In this document: in pieces, positions 55,454 to 64,000 of the stretch
Numbering within the stretch: the first letter of the stretch is position 1
How the letters are laid out: every line of letters begins with the position of its first letter
Assembly: GCA_026075535.2 (NCBI GenBank)
Contig: AP026543.1
Location: 9,858,001-9,922,000 of the forward strand
Direction of reading: 5' to 3'
From: Tricholoma matsutake
Lineage: Eukaryota > Basidiomycota > Agaricomycetes > Agaricales > Tricholomataceae
DNA length: 64,000 nt
The notes under the pieces: generated by a model
Databases searched by the model: none
Told to the model about the DNA's origin: nothing
The model's input: only the letters and a program-made list of their open reading frames with translations
Made by a program: the position numbers and the translations under genes

Positions 55454-56535
55454 TCATCCCTTCCATTGATGGCCCACTATGTCCTCGACATACCATTTGG
55501 CATCCTCTGGAGTGCCAAAATTGTATGGTTCTGCCTTTATCCTATTTGAGAAGAGGGCATTGTCGTTGGGGTAATGTGGCCTCAACAGTCCCACATGGAA
55601 CCTCTCATGGATTCGCCTCTTGGTGAGTTCAGTTGGTAATTCCAACTCATAATTAGACATCGCAGGTATCACCTTTGACACTCTGTATGGTCCCACAAAA
55701 TTTGGGACCAGTTTACTTTCCCTACCTTTGGGCATGGTTATGTTTTTTGTTGATAGGTAGACAAGATTGTCTTCCTTTATTTTTGGCTCTGGATGCCGTC
55801 TTCCATCAGTGTGATGTTGCTGAAATACATGCAACTCAATCAATGTGTCGTGTGCCAGCATCATATTCATGAGAGCATTCATGGCAAACATTCTGATACC
55901 AGGAGGTATCTTGTCATTCGGTGTTACTTCCCTCATCATTGTGGGCATGTACCCGCAATTTATCTTGAATGGTGCTAGTCCCATAGCATTTTCTATGCTA
56001 GAGTTGATCACAAACTCGATCAATGGGCATTTCTGCACCCAGTCCCTCTGGTCTGGCTGTATCAATGCCCTGAACATTTGTCTGATGGACCTGTTGGCCC
56101 GTTCCGTCGCTCCATCTGTTTGTGGGTGGAAGGCTGTCCACATTAGGAGCTTTGTTCCTAATATCCTATGAAGTTCACACCACCATTTGGATCTTGATCA
56201 CATACAATTGATTGTGGTAATCTGTGGAGTCTTACAACTTTGCACATGTAAATTACCAACAGTTGGGATGCTGTTGTTTTGGTGTTCACTGGTATTAGGT
56301 GTACCATCGATGACATCCTGAAAATAACCACCCATAGGTAGTTATATCCTTCCAATTCTGGGAATGTTCCTATGAAATCCATTCCTATCAATTCCCAAGG
56401 CCTATTGGCTATGGGCAGTGAGTGTAACTTCCCTGCTGGCTTCCTGTATTCTCCTTTAGCCTGCATGCATGTTACACAGGATTGACAAAACTTTTCCATC
56501 ATCTTAAACATACCTGCCACTAATACCAGCATCAC
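55454..56535 (-). pseudogene. Gypsy C integrase region
   Basis: The zinc-domain remnant (CQSCVTCMQAKGEYRKPAGK, about 56480) leads into the core (WELIGMDFIGTFPELEGYNY, SIVCDQDP, then a frame break near 56150). It then continues WTAFHPQTDGATERANRSIR (56137) and a C-terminal GPYRVSKV module (about 55690), ending near 55454. The DDE residues D, D and E are visible (MDF; CDQD; TERANR). Confidence 0.7.
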
Positions 56536-57225
56536 ACAGAGTCCACGGTATGCTGTGGTCTGAATTGGCCCACCACTTGGTGGGCTTGTTCAAGTATCCT
56601 CAAATGCAGTGTCGTGTTGTTCGAGTTCGTATTTGGGATGCATGCTATGTCCTCCCCACCTTTATTTTTGGCCCAAATGAACCTGTCACACTCTCTGAAT
56701 GTGGGGTGTATTGTTATCTTTTCCTTCAATTTCTTAAACCAAGGATCTGTGAGGTATCCCTCACAAATACTATCCTCAAATGTATCCATATGAGATAGTG
56801 CCATATGATGATCTGTTCCTTTTGCTCTTGACTCAAAGATCATGGGGTCCTCCTCCATTTGTCCACCATCTGGTGGATCCTTAGGTTCTTCCATACTGGC
56901 AGCCATATTTGCTGCTAATGCATCCTGTTCTTGGATGCATTCTCTCAGTGCTCATATTTCTGTGACCACCTTGGCAGAGTTCATCCTTCGAACTCTTGAC
57001 TCAATGATGCCCTCTTCAACTTCAAAGAGTCTCTCCCATGGGAGATCATCATGTTCTGGATCCAAGCAAATGTCTGTGTTCACATAGTCATGTAACTCTG
57101 GCACCTCTGTCCAGTAGTCATGCTCATAGTATCACAATAGTGCATCCACTACCTTATTCAAGGTTCCTTTGATGTACCTGATGTCGAAGTCGAATTGGGT
57201 AAGGTAGTCCATTCACCTCATCTGC

Positions 57226-58700
57226 CTACTGGAAAGACATGGCTGCATCTTGAAGAACTCCAGGGCCTTGTGATCTGTCACCACATGGATTTGATACCCT
57301 AGGAGTTTGTCCTCCCATTTCAGGAGGGCTTCCAGTATAACCAGTGTTTTGTGTTTGAACACTCAGCAGTTCCACTGGGTGTCTGTGAACTTTTGAGACA
57401 TGAACCCTGCTGGGCGACATGTCTGCCAAGTTTCACCTTGTCCATACATGGTGCCTACGCCATAGATGGATGTGTTGCATATGACCCATATGGGTTCATC
57501 CTTCATAGGATTGATAGGACATAATATAGGTGTCTGACAGCAGATGTATTTTATCATCTGAAAGCACTTTTCCTGCAGCGGTTTCCAGTAGAATGTTGTT
57601 CCATTCACCGTCATACCAGCCAATGGGCCAGTATATGCCATAATATCTGGTAAGAAATGATCTAGATATTGTACAAGGCCTAAAAACCTCTGTACGTCGT
57701 TGAAGTTATGGGGTCTATTCCACTCCTGTATCTTTGCCATCCATGTGGAGGCCTTTTTTGTCTATCATGTGTCCAGGGCATTCCACCTTGTCTGCATATA
57801 GTTCACACTTCTCCCATTTGAGATAGAACTTGTGTTCCCATAGACATGCAAACACCAATCCCAGATGTCTCTGGTGCTCCTGCACTGATTGACTAAAGAT
57901 GAATATGTTGTCCAGTTAAACATGTAGGAATATGCCTATGAATTCCCAGAATATTGTGTTCATCACATGTTGAAACATCGATGGGGCATTGCAATCGCCC
58001 TGTTGCATAACATTGCTCATGAATGTGCCATAGATCATTGGGAACATGGTCTTATGCACATCATCTGGGACTATGCATATCTGTTCATCTGCATCTGACA
58101 AATTAATCTTAGAATGTATTTACTCTGGCCACATCGAGATGAATAACATCTTGTTCTGGTAAAGGTGTCACATCCTTCACCATATTATCATTCCACTGTC
58201 ACCCATCAATGACAGTTCTCAGCTTATTCATCTTTTTCCTGACACAGAACATAGGTGCTGCTTGTTCAGCCTGAGCCTGTTCCCACCATCCCACATGCAT
58301 ATAATGTGTGATTTTTTCCGCAAGCTTGGGCTTCAATGAGTCTGGGCAATGTGGATTGTGGTACTTGTACCTCTTCTCCTCATCAACCAGTGGTATTCGA
58401 TGGTTGATGTCTCAAAGAGGCAGCAGCTTTTCCAGTGCTCCTCATGATGTCTTCACAGGACTTCATCCATTCCTCGCATAAACAAGGAATGTCCTTCTCC
58501 ATTAATGACCCCTTTTTGGTTCATTTTGTTCAACTGTCCATCCATCACCGCCATCAGGACTCTGTTCATCCTGTTGGTGTTCCCTGCTTCTCACCTGGTA
58601 ATTCTGGGAGGAAATACCTTTCTCCCCTTCTTTTCAAGGCAAACACCTCGAAAATTTGTGGATGATTTCATTCACTTCCTTCATCTCATCTAACAGTTGC
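57226..58700 (-). pseudogene. Gypsy C reverse transcriptase / RNase H region
   Basis: QGDCNAPSMFQHVMNTIFWE (about 57990-57930), followed by FIGIFLHV with the catalytic YxDD site replaced by a broken frame, then FLGLVQYLDHFLPDIMAYTG (about 57690) and FYWKPLQEKCFQMIKY with PIWVICNTSIYGVGTMYGQG (about 57510-57440, RNase H start). Upstream 58100-58700 holds fragments of the RT N-terminal part only. Many stops. Confidence 0.65.
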
Positions 58701-58923
58701 TTTGGATCCTTTGTACTACTGTTGAAGGTAGCTGCCTGTTCAACCATCCTTTTGACATCATCTATCATGATGTCATCTCCGGGTCCCAACAAAACTGGAA
58801 ATGGTAAAGAAAGTCCTTTCCCAGATTGATGTTCATCCTCATCAATCTCCTCCTCGACAATCGGTATACACTTCTTATCTGGTGGTTTTTGATCCTAGGT
58901 GCAGTGTTCTCGCTGCATTCCAG

Positions 58924-59709
58924 TCATTCATTGGTGCCATTCGGTGTCCCCACCTTCTTGACAGGTTCTTTTATCCCCTGCCTGTCTTCCCAGAACCTCA
59001 TGGCTTGCCTGTGTACCAATAGGTATGCATCTGGGCTCTCCTGTAATGCCAGGAGCACTTCTTTCTTATGTCTAATTTTGTTCTTATTGAAATCTAGCAT
59101 GATACCATGCTTTCTCATAAACACCATTCCTAAGATTGCATCATATCTATCGATATTCACTATATCAAAATAGTGTTTCTTGTCTATGTGCCCATATTTT
59201 ATGCACACTTTTGTACCATAATTTATTTTTGCTTGACTTCCCCTTATCCCCAACTGCACTGGGACTTGTTCAGTCAATTCATAGACCTTTAGGTCTGCGA
59301 TGTGTACAAACTCTGGTGATACTGCATCCATGGTACACCCCGAGTCCAGCAGCGCTACCACTACTTGCCTGTTCAGTTTCACCATTATGATGAAGCTCTT
59401 TGCTTCATGCTTCAGCCATACTGGTCTGTCCAGTACTTTGCTGGACTTCCTTATCTTAGTCAACAATCTTTCATCTACTATCTTCTTTACCTTTGGTGGG
59501 GGTAATTCCTCCCCCATTTTTAAGGCTGCAATCAGCACCTTCAGTTCATAGACAATTTCATCATGTTCATCAGAGTCAGAAAATTCTGATGACTCTTCAT
59601 CATTATCTCCCCATCTTCCTTCTTCATCTGTATCATCATCAAATGTGACGTCTTCATCACTATCCAATACTTCTACCAATAGAGGAAGGTCCTCTTCCTC
59701 TGATGACAA
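58924..59709 (-). pseudogene. Gypsy C retropepsin region
   Basis: 261-residue open block: acidic start (MSSEEEDLPLLVEVLDSDED), then FIIMVKLNRQVVVALLDSGC with the DSG catalytic triplet and TMDAVSPEFV, then YFDIVNIDRYDAILGMVFMR, the typical second half of a retropepsin. It ends at VKKVGTPNGTNE. The domain itself is intact, but its neighbours are broken. Confidence 0.7.
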
Positions 59710-59758
59710 GTCATTTGTCTCCTCAAACTCCCAACTATCCCTGTCAATGAGGTTCTCC

Positions 59759-61112
59759 TCATCTAATTATGTTTGGAGTGCACACATGGATGACTTCTCT
59801 TGCTGCATACATCTGAGTGGACATACCTTTGCCTTTCTTCTCAGATGGACATTTCTTGTCTTTGGCCATGTGGCCAATTTCCCCACAATTGAAACATTTC
59901 TTTGCTCCCGCAGAAATATTCCTTCTAGTGGTTCCCATTGTTTTAACGGGTTCTTTCGCTTTTGATGTTGAAGGTTCCATTCTCATTGGCTGGTCTGGCT
60001 TGCTCTGTACCCTTTGGTATGTCTCCTTCTGTTGGCCATTACTTCCCAATGCTCTTTGTTGGCTGTCCTGTCATTCAACAGGCTTTTGATATTCGTTATC
60101 GCCATATGGTTTTTGCATGGTGTTCTCTCTAGTGGCGTATTTCATCACTCTTATTGTTCTTTGTTCATTCCAATAACAGGATGTCTGTATGGTGATTTCT
60201 TCTGCCTTTCTCATGTGGTGGAGTATGGATTCCATCTTGGAATACTCTGGCATCATGTCTCTACTGAGCAAATGCTCAAAGATTTTCCTTGGAAGCCTCA
60301 TTATGTAGTGCTTCTTGAACATATACCTATCAGGTGGTCTCACCATCTGATCCACGTATCTAGTCAGTCGATGGTAGAATGCCATGACTCCTTCATTTGG
60401 GGCATATGTTGCACTCCAGAAGTTATCTGTCACTACCCCTAAGGGAGTGTTGTGTATAAAACAGCCATACAGCCCAGTTATTACCATTGTGACTTGTTGA
60501 TGGTCCATGCCATTGACATTGTCAATATACCATGTCAAGGCAGTCCATTGAAGGAATATGGCCATGCATCTATGCATTCTGAGTCCATTTCTGGTCCGCA
60601 GAACTGGTTTATGCAAAACCAGCTGAGGAGGCTTACTAGCCACCTCTCGAACACCTCGATGTCATCTTCGCCTTTGTATGCCTTAGGCTCTGGTACCTTT
60701 GGTGGGTTTGTTTGATTATGGTTGACCCTTTCAATATCACCCTTAGATGTTTCATAGGTAGAGGTGCTCCTCTACCTTTATATGCATCTAGTTCCAAGGT
60801 TGACACCCATATATATGGGGTATTATAGGCCAATGTCTGAGGTGTGTCCCTCAGTTCTGTGCTATATCCAAATGGATGGGGTTGCCTCCCTTCTGCATCT
60901 TCTTCTTCATCAGTGGGCAGTCCACTTCCATCATCACTGCTATCCAATAGATCCCCATCATTCCCACCTCTACCTTGACCTCCTGGTCCATTCCCAGGTG
61001 GTCTCTTGGGCAGTTCTCCTCCAGATCCCTCTCTTTTAATAGTCTCACCTCTCTTACCTGCCTGATCCTTCGTCCTTACCACTAACTGGTGGTATACTCT
61101 CCCTCTTGAGCG
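59759..61112 (-). pseudogene. Gypsy C Gag region with CCHC knuckle
   Basis: 61082-60636 has an acidic/Gly-rich N-terminal part and a helical segment. 60643-60071 includes YGCFIHNTPLGVVTDNFWSA and GVMAFYHRLTRYVDQMV, a capsid-like region. 60049-59759 holds CFNCGEIGHMAKDKKCP (zinc knuckle). Frames shift at each junction. Confidence 0.65.
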
Positions 61113-61398
61113 AGGTCTTTACACTGCCCCATATGTTCTGCATGGATCCGTGTGGAATTACATGGACTCTGCATGGACTCCACACAGATTTGCAATCCAT
61201 ACAATAAACCATCTTAGCTGTGCAACAGGGTGTGCCAGTCTGCATGGATCCATGCAGACTAACATGGATTCTGTGGATTTTACTTGGATTCTGCAGATTT
61301 TGTCCATCCGCATCCGTGATCAACCAGGTCAGACCAGCAAGGACAGTCCGCATGCATCCAAGCAGACCATTTGAGCTTAGCAAAATAATGTCATGAAT

Positions 61399-61472
61399 GG
61401 TGTTTGAACTCGTGGCCTCATGGTTAACTAATAAAGTACAGATGCACATTACCATTACACTATGCAGCCAGT
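61399..61472 (-). ncRNA. tRNA-like Pol III module, left end of e3
   Basis: Minus strand: A-box-like TGCATAGTGTAATGGTAA (61467-61450), B-box-like GAGTTCAAACACC (61411-61399), then TTTT about 18 bp on. Confidence 0.5.
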
Positions 61473-62588
61473 GGTATGTTGTCACTATTGATGCAACTAC
61501 ATATGACTGTTTGGCTTTGTATGACAAAGCACACAGCCACATCATCAGTGTTGCCAGCTCATCACTCACCACCACCACCATTGACATCGCCACCTCCCCC
61601 CCTCTACTCTACCACCTCCACCACTGCATGCACACCTGCCACCACCATTCCCACACCCACTCCACCATCACCACCACCTTCAAATGAGCCCGAGTAGATG
61701 GAACACGGGCCCAAATGACACCAACTGTTGTTTGGGCCATAGATAAGTTTTTTTCTCTCTTCTTTTTGTTGTTATTAACTAACTCATTGTATTTTATTAA
61801 TTTTTAGGCTGTACACTAATGGTGACAACTGCCAAACACAAAAAATGCACAACGCGCACCCATGGCCACCCAATACCCCTCCTCCCCATTCAAATGGGAT
61901 GTGAGGCTGTCGACATGGGCTAGGACAGTGTAAAGTGACGCCGGGAGACCCCAGAAGGGGGATACCCACCTGGTATGCACCCACCTACCCCCTCCTCGCA
62001 TGCCATGGCCCTACATAAGTTTTTTCATTTGCTTTTTGTTTATATAAACTAACTAACTCATTTCTTTTGTTTTATAGGTTCTACTCTACTGGTAATGATG
62101 GCCCAATGCAAGACAACCCAACACACCCACCCCACACCTATGAGCCCCTGCTCGTAGGGTGGATCGTGAGTGTGTGCAGCCAACGACGACAACGACGCCA
62201 CTGCCTACCAGCACCAACACCCCCAGAACACAAAGTACGGCCGCCAACCATGATGGACAATGATGACAGGGCCAATGACACACCACCCACCTCCAGCCCA
62301 TGAGCCACTGCTCAGGGGGTGGACTGCGGGTGGAATGGCAATGACGACGAGGTGAACACACAGCAGGAAGCACAACAAGGAGCACCAAGGGACACAGGAT
62401 GATGGGAATGACACAGCAACAGCAACCATGCAGGACAACAGGGACCATGATGGCAACAGCAGCAACAGACAAAAGCCACCCAGGACAACCCCCAGCAGGA
62501 CGACACAACCAGGTAGATGCACCAACCATGACACACCAACCACGGCACCCAGGACGGTGCACCAAGGGCAGCTGGGGCCACAGAAAAG

Positions 62589-62621
62589 GGCCCAAGGGAC
62601 ATCATTGACGTCCCTTGGGCC
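62589..62621 (+). repeat. Central hairpin of e3
   Basis: GGCCCAAGGGAC and GTCCCTTGGGCC form a perfect 12-bp stem with a 9-nt loop, followed shortly by a 14-nt T run. Homologous to 39909-39939 with paired substitutions. Confidence 0.8.
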
Positions 62622-62994
62622 AGAGGTTTTTTTTTTTTTTTCTTATTTCTTTTACCACAGAAATGCATGCAGGACAATGGGCACCACAATGAGACACCAC
62701 CAGGCCACCCCTCCCCTGCATTTTGCATGGGGAGGGTTTGTTTTTTGTTTTCTATACCCCCTCACTCGCATTTTATGTGGGTGAGGGGATTTTCTTTTTG
62801 ATTTTTAATTGTCACCTTCCCCTCGCATTCAATATGAGGGGTTTTAAATATAATTATAGTACTCTTTAGTTAATATTATTTGATTTTAAATATATAACAA
62901 TGCACCTCCTTCAAGAGGGTTTAAATAATTGAGTTTGAGTTTGAGTTTTGAGTGTCATAAATAAACTTTATATTAGCAACAAATAATTCTCCTG

Positions 62995-63062
62995 TGGCTC
63001 AACTGGTTAAACATACTTGTTTGTTATGTGAAGTTAGCATGAGGTCTTAAGTTTGATCCTTG
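62995..63062 (+). ncRNA. tRNA-like Pol III module, right end of e3
   Basis: A box TGGCTCAACTGG (62995-63006, good consensus), B-box-like AGTTTGATCCT (63050-63060), then TTTT near 63076. Confidence 0.6.
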
Positions 63063-63249
63063 CTCTGCACAATCTTATTTTGTAGGCACTTCATGACTTT
63101 CATACAGTCTGAGAAGCTTGGAACTCGTGAGATATTAACTTGATAACATGAATTCTGGGCGGACTTGCCCGGATTCTGCATAGTCCATGTGGAGTCTGCA
63201 TAGTCTGTACGGATCCATGCGGAACATATGGGGGAGTGTAAATTACTGT

Positions 63250-63955
63250 CTTGAGCTGTTGCTCAGGTCTAGTATCCCTGGGTTGGTTATCATGATCAAA
63301 AATGATCCCTTGGTGCGGCACCAAGGTTTGTCCTGTCTCCTTTATTTGTGAGATACAGATCCTCTGGTGGACGACTCGCTCCCCACCTTCATCTTTTCCA
63401 TTTCTGAAGTAGGAATTCCCACTTGACAACGATGTTGCTGCATCATTTGCTACTCTTGGCAGATTCCTTAATCTTTCAATGGCATTCCATCATTGTTCCT
63501 CTGATTCAATAGATTCACCTGGTTGGCATGGCAATTCCAGGCTTGCTTCCACCTTCTTCAATGTATCCGGCATTGAATGTGACAATTCCACTTTCATCTC
63601 AGGACATTTCATTGTTCTGAACAATGTGTTGCCTGCTCTAGCCAGGTCCACCTCCACCACTGTGAGGAAAACCTTCCAATCATGAGGCTTGAATCCCTTC
63701 AGAGGTAGCATCCTCCGAGCCCTGTCAAGCAGCATTCCTTCATTCCCCACATTGGTAATACCCCCTGGCTAACCAGCAAATGCACTTGTTCCATTCATCC
63801 TGGCTAAATCCTGGACCTGGGCCCTTCTCTTGAATGAGCACCATGGTATCAAGCCATGTGCCCATCTCATGATCCACCATGTCCCCAAGTCCTTGTGCTG
63901 CATTTCTTATTAACGTGAGTCCAGGTGGTCTACCATCTGGCAGTACCTCAGTCAT
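63250..63955 (-). pseudogene. Gypsy C, 5'-most coding piece
   Basis: Minus-strand blocks MTEVLPDGRPPGLTLIRNAA (63955), DEWNKCICWLARGYYQCGE, ARRMLPLKGFKPHDWKVFLT (about 63710), and GNSYFRNGKDEGGERVVHQR (63420) to QQLKTVI at the e3 insertion. They are separated by single stops. The arrangement is that of a Gag-like N-terminal region; the family is not otherwise recognised. It continues past the window end is possible. Confidence 0.45.
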
Positions 63956-64000
63956 AATCGATGGAACATTATTGTCCCGTAGTATGGAACTTTTAGCCCC

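Larger units (their letters stand above)
61122..63238. mobile_element. e3: TIR element with a tRNA-like module near each end
   Basis: Ends CACTGCCCCATATGTTCTGC (61122) and, inverted, CACTCCCCCATATGTTCCGC (ending 63238), flanked by TA at 61120-61121 and 63239-63240. Subterminal GGATCC/GCATGGACTC words form longer imperfect inverted repeats of about 100 bp. Outward-facing tRNA-like modules lie about 280 bp (left) and about 180 bp (right) inside the ends. The core is related to e2 (for example CATCATCAGTGTTGCCAGCT near 61540 matches the complement of 40450-40470) and has a 12-bp-stem hairpin. It is inserted in gypsy C Gag; the reading QQLKTVI outside 63240 rejoins KTSLKRESIPPV outside 61120. Confidence 0.72.
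55454..63955 (-). mobile_element. Gypsy C: degraded Ty3/gypsy element, interrupted by e3
   Basis: On the minus strand the order is gag (63955-63250, then 61082-60071), zinc knuckle, protease, RT, RNase H, integrase (to 55454). All parts have stops or shifts. No LTR is recognisable in the window. Element e3 (61122-63238) splits the gag region. The family differs from elements A/B (no chromodomain seen). Confidence 0.75.

Noticed and set aside
39269..63062. True tRNA genes
   Set aside because: A and B boxes are present, but I could not build a convincing cloverleaf or anticodon, and all lie inside TIR elements.

Overview
The window looks like repeat-rich, accessory nuclear DNA of a filamentous basidiomycete, most likely an Agaricomycete. 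The evidence is short (about 45-65 bp) GT-AG introns, a CxC2/KDZ-type DNA transposase, chromodomain Ty3/gypsy elements, a DUF6532-like gene and a laccase with many small introns. I cannot name the species. Nothing resembles bacterial operons, CRISPR or plasmid replication. All spliced models are hand reconstructions.

Layout. (1) 0.3-2.6 kb: a decayed DUF6532-like gene. (2) 4,016-18,730: a 14.7-kb DNA transposon of the KDZ class, with terminal inverted repeats (TIRs) and a 7-bp target duplication. It carries a CxC2-KDZ transposase (12.1-15.8 kb, minus), four accessory genes, and a second inner pair of about 840-bp inverted arms (8.15-9.03 and 16.06-16.89 kb). (3) 19,096-21,404: an apparently complete secreted laccase (14 exons, 530 aa by hand-splicing), the best-preserved ordinary gene here. 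(4) 22,570-24,647: a hAT-type element with a perfect 8-bp target duplication, followed by a Tc1/mariner-like scrap. (5) 26.3-37.0 kb: two unrecognised decaying minus-strand genes. One is split by a young full-length chromovirus (element A, 29,852-35,898). (6) 38.7-42.2 kb: a dead gypsy element broken by a 1.9-kb TIR element that has a tRNA-like module at each end. (7) 42.9-46.0 kb: a decayed coiled-coil gene, simple repeats and a partial LTR. (8) 46,050-52,095: chromovirus element B, inverted relative to A, with an identical-looking pol core but a diverged 5' part and no target duplication. (9) 52.6-64.0 kb: two decayed cysteine/coiled-coil ORFs and a long degraded gypsy element (minus strand), itself interrupted by a second tRNA-bearing TIR element (61,122-63,238).

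The main story is mobile elements nested in mobile elements. Most ORFs are interrupted by single in-frame TGA codons where CGA (Arg) is the likely ancestor, and differences between elements A and B fall mostly at CpG. This pattern suggests decay driven by cytosine methylation. The laccase and element A are the two units that still look functional. The most unusual structure is the family of TIR elements with outward-facing tRNA-like Pol III modules near both ends and a covarying central hairpin (39.0-40.9 and 61.1-63.2 kb, plus a fragment at 42.2 kb).
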